Positions 34,779-45,029 of a DNA stretch of 64,000 bases are shown in pieces. Made by a program: the position numbers and the translations under genes. This DNA is from Lachnospiraceae bacterium MA2020 (GTDB lineage Bacteria > Bacillota > Clostridia > Lachnospirales > Lachnospiraceae): NCBI GenBank assembly GCA_000746015.1, contig JQKK01000003.1:186001-250000 (forward strand), in the 5' to 3' direction. Within the stretch, counting starts at the first letter, position 1. Every line of letters begins with the position of its first letter. The notes beneath the pieces are model-generated. The model searched no databases. It was not told the origin of the DNA and worked only from the letters and a program-made list of their open reading frames with translations.

Positions 34779-36622
34779 TGGAGAAAATCACATACCTTAG
34801 GCCGGGCGTACATTTCGTTGAAGACAAGGTACATATTACGGTTGAAAACTATCAGAGAGAACCGTTATTTTTGATTCTCTGCGACAAGGACAAAAAGACT
34901 GAAGAGATACCTTTTAACATGAATGATCATATCGGTGCCATGTATTTTCTGGTAATTGATAAGTCAAAGGTTGAGGGAAAATTTTATAAGATAAGATGCG
35001 GACGCAATGTATATACTGATCCATATGCTATACGTGTTGCAGGCACTGAGAAGTGGGGTAATCATCGTTCGATGGGCTGCTTTGACAGGACAGAGATAGA
35101 TTGGGACGGAGACAGGACCCTTTGTACACCGTTTTCTGAAATGGTTCTCTATCACCTGCATGTAAGGGGCTTTACTATGCATCGTTCATCAGGTGTTGCA
35201 CACAGAGGGACTTTTGAAGGTGTAGAAGAGAAGATTCCATATATCAAGTCTCTTGGAGTAAATGCGGTGGAGCTCATGCCATGCTATGACTTCGAAGAGG
35301 TCATGAATGAGCGCATTCCCAAAAATATCTCTGAGACAGCCGCAAGTGCAGCCAAGGAGCATCAGAAGTATAATTATTGGGGATTTGCTCCCGGTAATTA
35401 TATGACACCCAAAAATGCTTATGCGGCAACCGGAGATGGCATAGTTTCATTTTGCAATATGGTGAAGGCGATGCATAAAGAAGGAATCAGCGTGATAGTG
35501 GATTTCTTCTTTGACGGCAGTACAAAGCTGCAGTTTATACTTGATGTGCTGAGACGATGGGTCATTGATTATCATGTTGATGGATTCAGAGTGGTCGGAC
35601 CGGCTATACCGGCGGCAGAGCTTGCAGCAGATGCATATCTTGCCGATACAAAGCTTTTGTTTGATGCTCCTCCTGATAATTATGGTATTCATACAGGCTC
35701 TGCAACAAGGCATCTTGCAGTGATCAATCATACATTTATGTATGATCACCGTAAGTTCCTCAAAAGCGATGATGACATGCTTGGTACATTTGTTAAAGAG
35801 CAGCTTTCTTCGCCGGATAATTATGCCGAGATCAATTTTATGGCTGACTACAGCGGATTTACGCTCAATGATGTAGTTTCTTATGATGAAAAGCATAATA
35901 TTGATAATGGCGAACACAATATGGATGGTAATAATTACAACTATTCATGGAATTGTGGAGTTGAGGGAACTACGCGCAAGCGCTATATAATGCAGCTCAG
36001 GCGTAAGCAGCTCAGGAACGCTTTTACATTCCTGTTTCTGGCACAGGGAGTGCCGGAGATACTGGCAGGAGATGAGTTCTGTAACTCACAGCAGGGCAAT
36101 AATAACGCCTATTGCCAGGACAACATGATCTCATGGCTCAATTGGAATGATTATGTAAAAAATCGGGATATATTTAATTTCGTAAAGGAAATGATAGAAT
36201 TCCGAAAGCAGCATAAGATATTTAAGGGCGGCATTTTAGATCGTGGAATGTCATACAGAGCAGGTGATTATCCGGAAGTATCGTTTCATGGTGAGCAGGC
36301 ATGGGCACCGCGATATGATAATTTTTACAGGCACATTGGTATCATGTATAACGGCGGCAGTGCTGATAAAAAGAGCAAAAACAAAAATGAAGTATTCTTT
36401 TTAGCCTACAATATGCATTGGCAGAATCATAGATTTGCATTACCAAAGGCTCCGGCTGGGATGGTGTGGCAGCGGCTTATGACAACGGCAAGTGGATTTG
36501 TTGAAGATAAGAGTGAGGTTCCTTCAAAGGATTTCCTTGTAGAAGCAAGGTCTATAAGGATGCTTGTGGCTGTGCCTAAAAAGATGGATAAAGAAAAAGT
36601 GGCGGCTAAGAAAGAAAAATGA
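34778..36622 (+). CDS. GH13 isoamylase/debranching-like protein lacking all catalytic residues
   Basis: A 614-residue protein clearly built on a glycogen-debranching GH13 scaffold: an N-terminal CBM48-like region, HLHVRGFTMH, YNYWGFAPGNYM, and VSYDEKHN followed by a YSWNCGVEG segment. Every catalytic position is changed. Region I NH becomes DG (VDFFFDGS). The nucleophile Asp of GFRxD is Val273. The acid/base Glu is Asp296 within a shifted LLFDAPPD. The HD pair is Tyr358-Ser359. It is intact and in an operon, so probably a conserved pseudoenzyme that binds glucan or regulates. ATG 34778 overlaps the xth stop; an ATG at 34751 lies inside xth. Confidence 0.8.
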   Translation: MEKITYLRPGVHFVEDKVHITVENYQREPLFLILCDKDKKTEEIPFNMNDHIGAMYFLVIDKSKVEGKFYKIRCGRNVYTDPYAIRVAGTEKWGNHRSMGCFDRTEIDWDGDRTLCTPFSEMVLYHLHVRGFTMHRSSGVAHRGTFEGVEEKIPYIKSLGVNAVELMPCYDFEEVMNERIPKNISETAASAAKEHQKYNYWGFAPGNYMTPKNAYAATGDGIVSFCNMVKAMHKEGISVIVDFFFDGSTKLQFILDVLRRWVIDYHVDGFRVVGPAIPAAELAADAYLADTKLLFDAPPDNYGIHTGSATRHLAVINHTFMYDHRKFLKSDDDMLGTFVKEQLSSPDNYAEINFMADYSGFTLNDVVSYDEKHNIDNGEHNMDGNNYNYSWNCGVEGTTRKRYIMQLRRKQLRNAFTFLFLAQGVPEILAGDEFCNSQQGNNNAYCQDNMISWLNWNDYVKNRDIFNFVKEMIEFRKQHKIFKGGILDRGMSYRAGDYPEVSFHGEQAWAPRYDNFYRHIGIMYNGGSADKKSKNKNEVFFLAYNMHWQNHRFALPKAPAGMVWQRLMTTASGFVEDKSEVPSKDFLVEARSIRMLVAVPKKMDKEKVAAKKEK

Positions 36623-37257
36623 CAGCATTTACACTTAAAATGATAGCTGTCATTTCAATGGCGATAGACCATTGCGGGCATACTCTTTTTCCTGAGATTA
36701 GGTGGCTTAGGCACATTGGCAGGCTTGCATTTCCAATATATGCGTTTTTTATAGTAGAGGGTTTCCATCGGACAAAAAACGCATATAAGTATCTTGCAAG
36801 ACTATCGATATTTGCTCTTATTTCAGAGGTGCCCTTTGACCTGGCGCTGCGTCAGGGAAAATGGTTTGATCCTGCGTCGCAGAATGTGTTTTTTACACTG
36901 GCATTAGGATTGTTAATGCTGATACTGCTTGATAAATATAAAGATGATCTGTATCTTCAATGTCTTGTGGTTCTTTCGGTATGCATGATAGCTGATGTTT
37001 TAAACACTGATTACAGGTGGCGTGGAATACTTGTTATTTTGATGTTTGAGCTCTTTAGATTTAATCCTTTTATGAGGATAGTGTCAACAATGCTTATCTT
37101 TACAAAGATAATGTATTGGACGCAAGGCTATGCGTCGCTGGCGCATATACCATTGTCAATGTACAATGGCAAAAAAGGACCGGATTGTAAGCTGTTTTTC
37201 TATGCATTTTATCCGGTGCATCTATTAATAATATATTGTATAGCTAGGGGTGCTTGA
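36619..37257 (+). CDS. TraX-family membrane protein
   Basis: A 212-residue protein with about six hydrophobic helices and the TraX family start (LKMIAVISMAIDHCGHTLFP). TraX of F plasmids acetylates pilin; chromosomal relatives in Clostridia are of unknown function and may acylate a surface component. It overlaps the GH13-like gene by 4 bases. Confidence 0.8.
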   Translation: MTAFTLKMIAVISMAIDHCGHTLFPEIRWLRHIGRLAFPIYAFFIVEGFHRTKNAYKYLARLSIFALISEVPFDLALRQGKWFDPASQNVFFTLALGLLMLILLDKYKDDLYLQCLVVLSVCMIADVLNTDYRWRGILVILMFELFRFNPFMRIVSTMLIFTKIMYWTQGYASLAHIPLSMYNGKKGPDCKLFFYAFYPVHLLIIYCIARGA

Positions 37258-37258
37258 G

Positions 37259-37798
37259 ATGTATCATCCGATTAAACATTTTTTGACTATAACTGAGCAT
37301 AAGAAACTTGTTGCTCAAAATTGCTTTAAGGTTGGGTTATACTGGCAGGGCATCGTACATGACCTGAGTAAGTATATGCCATCTGAATTTTGGGTAGGAG
37401 CCAAGTATTTTCAGGGCGACAGAAGTCCTAATAATGCGGAGAGAGAAGATATAGGCTATTCTTCATCATGGCTTCACCACAAGGGGAGAAATAAGCATCA
37501 TTACGAATACTGGATCGACTATTCATCGGAGAATAAAGGTGGTATCACAGCACCGGTCGAGATGCCGATAAAATATGTGGTTGAGATGCTTATGGACAGG
37601 ATAGCGGCGTCTAAGGTCTACAATAAAGAAAATTATAAAGACGATATGCCGCTTAAATATTTTACACGTTCGATCAAGACGATTCCTATGCATCCGAATA
37701 CAAAGAAGCTTCTTTACGGGCTTTTGAGGATGCTTGCAGAATATGGGGAAGATACAACATTTAAGTATATCAGAAGGAGACTATTGAGAAATGAGTAA
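37259..37798 (+). CDS. DUF5662 family protein
   Basis: A 179-residue soluble protein with an HD-like [15 protein letters not shown] motif, then [15 protein letters not shown], a His-rich stretch that could bind metal. This pattern matches DUF5662, whose function is unknown. ATG 37259 follows AGGGGTG; a GTG at 37250 is possible but less likely. It overlaps trpS by 8 bases. Confidence 0.75.
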   Translation: MYHPIKHFLTITEHKKLVAQNCFKVGLYWQGIVHDLSKYMPSEFWVGAKYFQGDRSPNNAEREDIGYSSSWLHHKGRNKHHYEYWIDYSSENKGGITAPVEMPIKYVVEMLMDRIAASKVYNKENYKDDMPLKYFTRSIKTIPMHPNTKKLLYGLLRMLAEYGEDTTFKYIRRRLLRNE

Positions 37799-38882
37799 CG
37801 AGAAGATAATCCTTACAGGTGACAGACCAACCGGAAGGCTTCATGTAGGTCACTATGTGGGTTCACTTAGACGCAGGGTAGAGCTTCAGAATTCCGGAGA
37901 GTTTGACAAGATCTTTATCATGATAGCAGATGCACAGGCTCTTACAGATAATGCTGAAAACCCGGAGAAGGTGCGTCAGAATATTGTAGAAGTTGCACTT
38001 GACTATCTTTCAGTAGGTCTTGATCCTGCAAAGTCTAATATTTTTATCCAGTCGCAGATCACAGAGCTTACAGAGCTTACATTCTACTATATGAATCTCG
38101 TTACTGTAGCAAGGCTTCAGAGAAACCCTACAGTTAAAGCTGAGATCAAAATGAGAAATTTTGAGGCTAGTATACCGGTTGGATTTATGTGCTATCCAAT
38201 AAGTCAGGCATCTGATATCACAGCATTTAAGGCTACTGTAGTGCCGGTAGGAGAGGACCAGGAGCCAATGATCGAGCAGACAAGAGAGATTGTCCGCAAG
38301 TTTAATTCTGTATATGGCGAAACACTGGTTGAGCCGGATATCATGCTTCCTACTGATGCTTCATGTCTCAGACTTCCTGGCATAGATGGCAAGGCAAAGA
38401 TGTCAAAATCTTTGGGCAACTGCATTTATCTTTCAGAAGAGCCGGAAGAGATCAGAAAGAAAGTAATGAGCATGTATACAGATCCTGATCACCTTAAAGT
38501 GTCAGATCCTGGAAAGATCGAGGGCAATACAGTATTTACATATCTTGATGCATTCTGTAAGGATGAGCATTTTGCAGCATTCTGCCCTGACTACAATAAT
38601 CTTTCTGAGATGAAGGATCACTATAAGCGTGGCGGTCTTGGTGATGTAAAGGTTAAGAAGTTCCTGAACGAAGTGCTTCAGTCAACTCTTGAGCCTATCA
38701 GAAACAAGCGCCATGAGTTTGAAAAGGATATCCCTTACGTATATGAAGTTCTGAGGAAGGGTACAGAGGCAGCTAAGGAAGTTGCAGCCGAGACACTTCA
38801 TGAAGTAAAGGATGCTATGAAGATAAATTATTTTGATGATGCGGCACTCATAGCAGAGCAGTCGGAGAAGTATAAGGCTTAA
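37791..38882 (+). CDS. trpS: tryptophanyl-tRNA synthetase
   Basis: A 363-residue class I synthetase that charges tRNA(Trp). [16 protein letters not shown] carries the HIGH-like motif; AKMSKSLGN is KMSKS. It is somewhat longer than the 330-residue norm, matching the longer clostridial type. AGGAGA precedes the ATG within the DUF5662 gene. No T-box leader is seen, as expected for a gene inside an operon. Confidence 0.95.
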   Translation: MSNEKIILTGDRPTGRLHVGHYVGSLRRRVELQNSGEFDKIFIMIADAQALTDNAENPEKVRQNIVEVALDYLSVGLDPAKSNIFIQSQITELTELTFYYMNLVTVARLQRNPTVKAEIKMRNFEASIPVGFMCYPISQASDITAFKATVVPVGEDQEPMIEQTREIVRKFNSVYGETLVEPDIMLPTDASCLRLPGIDGKAKMSKSLGNCIYLSEEPEEIRKKVMSMYTDPDHLKVSDPGKIEGNTVFTYLDAFCKDEHFAAFCPDYNNLSEMKDHYKRGGLGDVKVKKFLNEVLQSTLEPIRNKRHEFEKDIPYVYEVLRKGTEAAKEVAAETLHEVKDAMKINYFDDAALIAEQSEKYKA

Positions 38883-38913
38883 TCAGCATTATTAATAAAA
38901 AGGGGGTATAGGT

Positions 38914-39432
38914 ATGGATAGCGAGAAAAAAGCTGAAGACATTGTGAATATCCTTAGCATGCAGGAGGAAATACTGCAGTTTGAGCATTTTACGAATGAA
39001 GATGCACTTGAGCTTGGAGCGCACATGTTGTCAGAGGCAAAGCGCAATGGATATAAAATTGCGATATGCATAAGGCGCAGTAATGGGGCGGACGTTTACC
39101 AGGCGATGATGGATGGTACGACATTAGAACATATCGAGACGATCGACAGACGCTATAATACCTGCATAAGATGTGAGAGAAGTTCACTGGCATATCTTAT
39201 GAGATTAAGGCAGGATGATGAAGAGGTATCTGACAAGTACTTGAGTGAAAGCGAATATGCATGTGAGGGAGGAGCGTTTCCTATCCGCATAGAAGAAGCA
39301 GGAGTCATAGGTGCTATAGTAGTTGCCGGCGCAAATCATGTAAAGGATCATGATTTTATAGTTCGCAGCTTATCAAAATACTTACATATGGATGAAGTTC
39401 CAAGGATCAGAAAATCAGATGTTGTAAGATAA
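38914..39432 (+). CDS. HbpS/UPF0303-like (GlcG family) protein
   Basis: A 172-residue protein of the HbpS/GlcG fold, with the conserved ending SESEYACEGGAFPIRIEEAG...GAIVVAG. Relatives bind haem or small ligands, but the role of UPF0303 proteins is not settled. The start follows AAAGGGGGT. The central RRYNTCIRCERSS has two cysteines. Confidence 0.7.
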   Translation: MDSEKKAEDIVNILSMQEEILQFEHFTNEDALELGAHMLSEAKRNGYKIAICIRRSNGADVYQAMMDGTTLEHIETIDRRYNTCIRCERSSLAYLMRLRQDDEEVSDKYLSESEYACEGGAFPIRIEEAGVIGAIVVAGANHVKDHDFIVRSLSKYLHMDEVPRIRKSDVVR

Positions 39433-39514
39433 GAAAGTTTGTGGTACACTATTTAGGTTTGAGCCCTTTTTAAGGACTCTAGATTGTTTAGAAAATGGAG
39501 TGCTTTATAAAGAA

Positions 39515-40045
39515 ATGAAAAAAGTAGAAGATTATGTACGTACAATTCCTAATTTTCCTGAAGAAGGCGTAATGTTTAGAGATATCACTACTGTTCTTAA
39601 AGATGCAGATGGTTTTAGACTTGCAATAGATGAGATGGCAAAGCTTCTTGAGGGCGTAGAGTTTGATGTTATCGCTGGTACTGAGTCAAGAGGATTTATT
39701 TTCGGTACACCACTTGCATATAATTTGCATAAGCCTTTCGTTCTTGTAAGAAAGAAGGGAAAGCTTCCTGCTGAGACAGTTTCACAGGACTACGATCTTG
39801 AGTATGGCAAGGCTACTATCGAGATGCATACTGATTCAGTTCAGCCAGGACAGAAGGTTGTTCTTGTTGATGATCTTATCGCTACAGGTGGTACTATCGA
39901 GGCTGCAGCTAAGCTTGTTGAGAAGCTTGGCGGAGAAGTTGTAAAGATGATCTTCCTTATGGAGCTTGCAGGTCTTGAGGGCCGTAAGAAGCTTGAGGAT
40001 CTTGGCTACAACGTAGATGCAGTTATTTCATATCCAGGTAAATAA
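39515..40045 (+). CDS. apt: adenine phosphoribosyltransferase
   Basis: A 176-residue purine-salvage enzyme making AMP from adenine and PRPP. VRTIPNFPEEGVMFRDIT is the family start, and VVLVDDLIATGGT is the PRPP-binding loop. A GTG at 39500 is also in frame, but family members start at MKKVEDY, so ATG 39515 is preferred even though its ribosome site is weak and distant. Confidence 0.94.
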   Translation: MKKVEDYVRTIPNFPEEGVMFRDITTVLKDADGFRLAIDEMAKLLEGVEFDVIAGTESRGFIFGTPLAYNLHKPFVLVRKKGKLPAETVSQDYDLEYGKATIEMHTDSVQPGQKVVLVDDLIATGGTIEAAAKLVEKLGGEVVKMIFLMELAGLEGRKKLEDLGYNVDAVISYPGK

Positions 40046-40056
40046 AATAAGGCAAT

Positions 40057-40088
40057 AAAAAATTCCGGCGTAAAACCGGAATTTTTTT
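40057..40088. terminator. bidirectional terminator between apt and potD
   Basis: AATTCCGG and CCGGAATT arms, extendable by A-T pairs to about 11 bp, enclose CGTAAAA. A-rich and T-rich flanks suit both converging genes. Confidence 0.85.
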
Positions 40089-40104
40089 ATATCAATATAT
40101 TTTT

Positions 40105-41166
40105 TTAATACGATTTAACTTCTCTCCACATACCGTTCAGGTACTTTTCTCCCTTGTCTCCTAAGAACTTAAAAGTCTCAAGGTTGTGATATTGAGACAG
40201 ATCAGGAAAAGCAATCTCGGAGTTTTTAAGAGATTCGTCCTCTACGAGATCACGGACTTTGGTGTTGGGAGTTGAATATGTGATATATTCAAAGTTCTTG
40301 CAGGCAATATCAGCGCGGCATAAGAAGTTTAGGAATGCATGGGCATTTTCAAGATGTCGTGCATTTTTTGGTATTACCCAAGCGTCAATCCACATATTTG
40401 TACCTTCCTTAGGAATCACATACTCAAGGTCTGGATTTTGGCGCTGTGTATAGAGTGCCTCACCAGAGTATATAACTCCAATAGCGGCTTCATTTCCTAT
40501 CATCTTATCTCTGACCTGATCGACTACATAAGCCTGCACGAGATGCTTTTGCTTTTGAAGCAATTCGCAGGCCTCTTCGATTTCGTCATGGTCTGTTGAG
40601 TTGAGCGAGTAGCCGAGATATTTTAAGGCTACAGCGTATGCATCTCTTACGGAATCCTGCATGAGAATATTGTTTTTATATTTCTCATTCCAAAGGATCG
40701 ACCAGGAATCAACCGGCTCGTCTACCATTGTTTTGTTGTAGAGGATACCAACTGTACCCCAACAATATGGAATGGTGTATTTGTGCTCAGGATCAAAAGT
40801 TGACTGCTCTATGTATTCCTTACCGATATTTTCGTAGTTTGGTACTTTAGAGTAGTCAATCGGCTGTAAAAGATCATTGGCGAGCATTTTCTCGATCATA
40901 TAGTCTGACGGGCAGATAAGATCATAAATGGCAGCGCCGCTTTCAACCTTCGGGTACATGATTTCATTTGTTTCAAATTCGTCATAGACAACATTGATCC
41001 CGGTTTCTTCGGTGAACTGATCGAGGATGTCGGGATCGATATATTCACCGGCATTATAGACGTAAAGTACATCATCTGAATTAGGATCAACAGTCTTGCC
41101 GCAGCCTGTGATAAGAGATGCGGCAAGAGATAATGCAAGTATTGTTCCGATAAACTTCTTTTTCAT
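40105..41166 (-). CDS. potD: spermidine/putrescine-binding lipoprotein
   Basis: A 353-residue extracellular solute-binding lipoprotein with lipobox LITGCG. The mature part matches PotD (LYVYNAGEYIDPDILDQF, VPSDYM-like CPSDYMIEKM, WGTVGILYNKT). It binds polyamines and delivers them to PotBC. It is the last gene of the leftward potABCD operon, 14 bases after potC. Confidence 0.92.
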   Translation of the reverse strand: MKKKFIGTILALSLAASLITGCGKTVDPNSDDVLYVYNAGEYIDPDILDQFTEETGINVVYDEFETNEIMYPKVESGAAIYDLICPSDYMIEKMLANDLLQPIDYSKVPNYENIGKEYIEQSTFDPEHKYTIPYCWGTVGILYNKTMVDEPVDSWSILWNEKYKNNILMQDSVRDAYAVALKYLGYSLNSTDHDEIEEACELLQKQKHLVQAYVVDQVRDKMIGNEAAIGVIYSGEALYTQRQNPDLEYVIPKEGTNMWIDAWVIPKNARHLENAHAFLNFLCRADIACKNFEYITYSTPNTKVRDLVEDESLKNSEIAFPDLSQYHNLETFKFLGDKGEKYLNGMWREVKSY

Positions 41167-41180
41167 TATAAAACCTCAAA

Positions 41181-41966
41181 TTATTTTTTAGACCTGTTCA
41201 TCTGTGGCTTTGCCTGTACAATTACCAGCAAAAGCAAAACTACAGTAAACATGATCGTTGAAAGGGCATATATCTCAGGGCTTACTCCTTTTTTAACTTC
41301 GCTGTATATCTTGGTTGATAAGGTGTCAAAGCCTGCTCCCTTTGTAAAGTGAGTGATGATAAAGTCATCAAGTGACATTGTAAAAGCCATCAGAAAACCG
41401 GAAAAAACACCGGGAAGGATATCTGGAAAGATGATCCTGGTAAAAGCGTATGTGGGTGTAGCGCCGAGATCTAGGGCAGCCTCATATGTGCTGTAGTTGA
41501 TCTGGCGGAATTTTGGCATAACTGACAATATTACGTATGGGATATTGAAAGTAATATGCGCCAAAAGTACTGTAGCACCGCCCATATTTATCCTGCATGC
41601 TATGAAAAGAAGCATGAGAGATATACCGGTTACGATATCTGCATTAAGCATAGGAATATTTGTCATTCCCATGATGGCAGTACGTGTACGGCGTTTCATC
41701 ACATGCATACCTACGCAGGCGAAAGTACCAAATACTGTAGCGATAAGTGCGGAAGCAATAGCTATAAGTATGGTGTTGGTGAACGCCTGCATAATACGCT
41801 CATCTTCGAAAAGGGAGATGTACCAGTCAAAAGTAAAACCTCCCCAGTGAGAACGTGACTTTGATGCATTGAATGATAATGCCATAAGTGTCAGTATCGG
41901 AGCGTATAAAAACAGCAATATGAAAATGCTGTAAAATTTCTTTAATCCTGCGTGTTGTCTGTTCAT
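41181..41966 (-). CDS. potC: polyamine ABC transporter permease PotC
   Basis: A 261-residue permease with six membrane helices and the ABC-binding EAA loop (YEAALDLGATPTYAFTRIIFP). It partners PotB and overlaps its gene by 4 bases. Confidence 0.92.
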   Translation of the reverse strand: MNRQHAGLKKFYSIFILLFLYAPILTLMALSFNASKSRSHWGGFTFDWYISLFEDERIMQAFTNTILIAIASALIATVFGTFACVGMHVMKRRTRTAIMGMTNIPMLNADIVTGISLMLLFIACRINMGGATVLLAHITFNIPYVILSVMPKFRQINYSTYEAALDLGATPTYAFTRIIFPDILPGVFSGFLMAFTMSLDDFIITHFTKGAGFDTLSTKIYSEVKKGVSPEIYALSTIMFTVVLLLLVIVQAKPQMNRSKK

Positions 41967-42775
41967 TTGCCAGCATCCTCCCTGTCGTATTTATCAGTGA
42001 TGATGATACTGATAATGATAAATATCATCATTACAACGGAAAGACCTGCACCGGCATTCCAGTCGTTGTCCTGAGTGAACAGCTGCTCAATGATATTTCC
42101 GATAAGTAGTATCTTGCCGCCTCCTAAGATGTCAGAAATAACGAAGGTCGTAAGACTCGGAACAAATACCATGGTAATACCCGATATTACGCCGGGAAGT
42201 GACAGAGGCCAGGTTACTCGCCAGAATGTCTGCCAGCCGTTAGCACCAAGATCGCGTGCTGCATTTATGGTGTCCTTGTCGATTTTACAAAGTACGTTGT
42301 AAATCGGTAGTATCATGAATGGCAAAAAGTCATATACCATGCCAAGTACGATAGCCCATGGTGTATTGATTATCATCATTGTTGGCAGGTGGCAAAATGA
42401 CAAAAATGCATTTATCAATCCTGTCTTTTCGAGAAGATTCTGCCAGGCAATAGTACGTAGCAGGGAATTCATCCACATAGGGAGGATGAATATAAGGGAC
42501 AGAAGTGATGATTTACCACGTCCAACCTCGGCAAGTATATACGCAAGTGGATATGCCATAATAAGGCAGACGAGCGTACTTGCAAATGAAAGCAGCATTG
42601 ATACGATCAGTGCCTTGAGGTTTACATGAGTAAATATCGAGGCTATACCCTCAATGGTAAAATGTCCTGAAACATCCGTAAAACCATAAAAAAGGACAAT
42701 GATCAGCGGGATTATGATAAAACCAATCCCCCAAATTGTATATGGCATTGCAAGCCATTTTGTTTTCTTACTCAT
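41963..42775 (-). CDS. potB: polyamine ABC transporter permease PotB
   Basis: A 270-residue permease with six helices and an EAA loop ([21 protein letters not shown]). ATG 42775 follows TGGAGA and overlaps the end of potA by 8 bases. A longer frame from 42841 lies inside potA and is rejected. Confidence 0.92.
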   Translation of the reverse strand: MSKKTKWLAMPYTIWGIGFIIIPLIIVLFYGFTDVSGHFTIEGIASIFTHVNLKALIVSMLLSFASTLVCLIMAYPLAYILAEVGRGKSSLLSLIFILPMWMNSLLRTIAWQNLLEKTGLINAFLSFCHLPTMMIINTPWAIVLGMVYDFLPFMILPIYNVLCKIDKDTINAARDLGANGWQTFWRVTWPLSLPGVISGITMVFVPSLTTFVISDILGGGKILLIGNIIEQLFTQDNDWNAGAGLSVVMMIFIIISIIITDKYDREDAGK

Positions 42776-43841
42776 TGATCTCCACAGCTTTCTCGTCCTC
42801 TGACTCAGGCTTATGCATGATCTGAATATCATAAGGGTCAACGTGGATACCGACGCGGGTATCTACAGGGAAACAGTCTGTGGAGTGGACGATCCATTCA
42901 AAATTGCGTGCCATTACGCACATTTCATAATGTACACCCTTGAATATTACGTCGGTAACGACACCTTCGATGGTTCCTTCTTCAGGAGCAACAAGATCGA
43001 TATCCTCTGGTCTGATGACTACATCGACAGGCTTATTTTCGCCAAAGCCTGTATCAACACAGTCAAAGTTTGCTCCGAGGATCTCAACAAGCTTATCGCG
43101 TACCATTCTTGCAGAGATAATATTAGAATCTCCTATGAAATCAGCAACGAAAGCGTTTTGCGGCTCGTTGTAGATGTCGGTAGGTGTACCGATCTGCTGT
43201 ATGTAACCCTGGTTCATGACAACAATTGTATCTGACATGGTAAGGGCTTCTTCCTGGTCGTGTGTTACATATATAAATGTGATACCAAGCTCATTCTTTA
43301 GGCGGATAAGCTCGTACTGCATGTCCTGTCTGAGTTTGAGATCGAGCGCACCTAAAGGCTCGTCGAGAAGAAGAACCTTAGGCTCGTTTACGATAGCTCG
43401 TGCGATAGCGATACGCTGCTGCTGACCACCGGAGAGAGAATCAGGCATACGGTCTTCGTAACCTTCGAGATTCACAAGCTTGAGGGCGTAGCGGATCTTA
43501 TCTTTTATGTATTGATCTGTCTTATTCTTGATACGGAGTCCAAAAGCGATGTTGTCAGCAATAGTCATGTGTGGAAACAGCGCGTACTTTTGGAATACTG
43601 TGTTTAATTCTCGTTTATTAGGCGGAAGATTGGTAATGTCACGGTTTTCAAACATGACGGTACCTGTATCGGGGGTCTCAAATCCACCGATAATACGCAA
43701 AGTTGTAGTCTTACCACAACCTGATGGACCTAAAAGTGTAACGAATTCGTTTTCTCGAATATAAAGGCTGAAATCGTCAAGGATAACATTTTCCCCATAT
43801 TTTTTTGTAATGTGCTGCAGATCGATTAGCTTAACAGCCAT
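42768..43841 (-). CDS. potA: polyamine ABC transporter ATPase PotA
   Basis: A 357-residue ATPase: Walker [10 protein letters not shown], signature LSGGQQQR, Walker B VLLLDEP, and a C-terminal TOBE regulatory region. It powers polyamine uptake. ATG 43841 is 8 bases after AGGAGG; a TTG at 43847 sits too close to that site. Confidence 0.95.
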   Translation of the reverse strand: MAVKLIDLQHITKKYGENVILDDFSLYIRENEFVTLLGPSGCGKTTTLRIIGGFETPDTGTVMFENRDITNLPPNKRELNTVFQKYALFPHMTIADNIAFGLRIKNKTDQYIKDKIRYALKLVNLEGYEDRMPDSLSGGQQQRIAIARAIVNEPKVLLLDEPLGALDLKLRQDMQYELIRLKNELGITFIYVTHDQEEALTMSDTIVVMNQGYIQQIGTPTDIYNEPQNAFVADFIGDSNIISARMVRDKLVEILGANFDCVDTGFGENKPVDVVIRPEDIDLVAPEEGTIEGVVTDVIFKGVHYEMCVMARNFEWIVHSTDCFPVDTRVGIHVDPYDIQIMHKPESEDEKAVEINE

Positions 43842-43872
43842 TGTCAATTCCTCCTAAATAAAACATAAAGAT

Positions 43873-43913
43873 AGGCTATTTGGAACAGTAAACTACACAG
43901 TACCAAATAGCCT
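43873..43913 (-). terminator. hairpin between the lactonase and potA genes
   Basis: Perfect 11-base arms AGGCTATTTGG (43873-43883) and CCAAATAGCCT (43903-43913). Read on the minus strand it follows the lactonase gene, but its T-run is weak. It might be a terminator or a leader hairpin of potA. Confidence 0.5.
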
Positions 43914-43964
43914 TCATAAATAAACATAGTGAACGTATCTGTTTCGTTTACTATATTAAAAGAC

Positions 43965-45014
43965 TTACAGCTTGTGAATGATTATGCAGTTGCCTCCATA
44001 GAAATCCATGGAAGGACCATTCATAGCCAATGTGTTGTGCTCAAAATCCATTGTAAAGAATGTAATTGTATTAGACTCATTGTTCATTGAGAGAAGGAAC
44101 TTATTGTCCTCTGTTGTAGCAAAATCCTTAGGGAATCTTCCGGAAATTGGCAGTACAAAAAGAGGAGTGAGAAGTCCTGTTTCCTGGTCGACTCTCATTG
44201 CTCCTACTGAGTCATCACCTGCGTTTGAGCAGAAGAGATACTTTCCGTCTGGTGAAAGCTGGATAGCGTAAGCACATGTTGTCTCAGCTGCGTGCTGGTC
44301 AATTGTGAGTACGCTCTGTATACGCTCGAAGCTTGGCTGGTTATCCTTATCCTCGTACATAAATACATCGATACTGCTCTTAAGCTCGTTTATAACATAT
44401 GCAAAACGACCATCTTTAGAGAACTTGATGTGGTGAGGAGCTGTTTCAAGGTCACTTCTTACGATATCAGCGAGCTCAAGCTTACCTGTAGTGTGGTTGA
44501 GGCGGTAAACCTTTATATGATCCATTCCTACATCAGTAGCGCAAAGATACTTGTTGTCGCGAGTCATCTTTACACAGTCAACATGTGGACGAAAGTTTCT
44601 GTCAGCGATAGAGCCTGTTCCCTTGTGGAAAATCTCATCGGTGATCTCACCAACAGAGCCGTCCTCATTGAGAGAGAGCACGGTGATCTTACCATCATGA
44701 TAACCTGCAACAAAGACAAACTTATCCTCATAATCAGTAGAAATATAGCATCCACGCATGCCGTTGATATCTACGAGATTAATCTTCTCAAGATTGCCGT
44801 CTTCGAGTATCTTAAAAGATGCTACGCCATCATCAGTGATAGAATAAAGGAACTTGTTGTTATGAGAGATTGTAATATATGAAGCATTAGTGATCTCTAC
44901 AGAATTCCTATAGGTGATGTGACCATTATCCGGATTAAAATCAAAAATCCTGATACCGTCCTTCTGCTTACGGGTGTACCCTGCACCATATACTACATAA
45001 TTTGACTTTGCCAT
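43965..45014 (-). CDS. lactonase-family beta-propeller (6-phosphogluconolactonase-like)
   Basis: A 349-residue seven-bladed propeller of the YbhE/lactonase family, with repeats such as ISHNNKFLYSI, KYLCATDVGMDHIKVYRL, PHHIKFSKDGRFAYVINE and QLSPDGKYLFCSNAGDDS. The usual enzyme hydrolyses 6-phosphogluconolactone, but family substrates vary and neighbours give no hint. It lies 15 bases after aroC, with a GGAGGT site, and likely shares its transcript. Confidence 0.82.
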   Translation of the reverse strand: MAKSNYVVYGAGYTRKQKDGIRIFDFNPDNGHITYRNSVEITNASYITISHNNKFLYSITDDGVASFKILEDGNLEKINLVDINGMRGCYISTDYEDKFVFVAGYHDGKITVLSLNEDGSVGEITDEIFHKGTGSIADRNFRPHVDCVKMTRDNKYLCATDVGMDHIKVYRLNHTTGKLELADIVRSDLETAPHHIKFSKDGRFAYVINELKSSIDVFMYEDKDNQPSFERIQSVLTIDQHAAETTCAYAIQLSPDGKYLFCSNAGDDSVGAMRVDQETGLLTPLFVLPISGRFPKDFATTEDNKFLLSMNNESNTITFFTMDFEHNTLAMNGPSMDFYGGNCIIIHKL

Positions 45015-45029
45015 AAAGTTACCTCCATA

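Noticed and set aside
44292-44882. 196-codon plus-strand frame opposite the lactonase gene
   Set aside because: It overlaps a well-conserved beta-propeller gene on the other strand; no start signal or family match.
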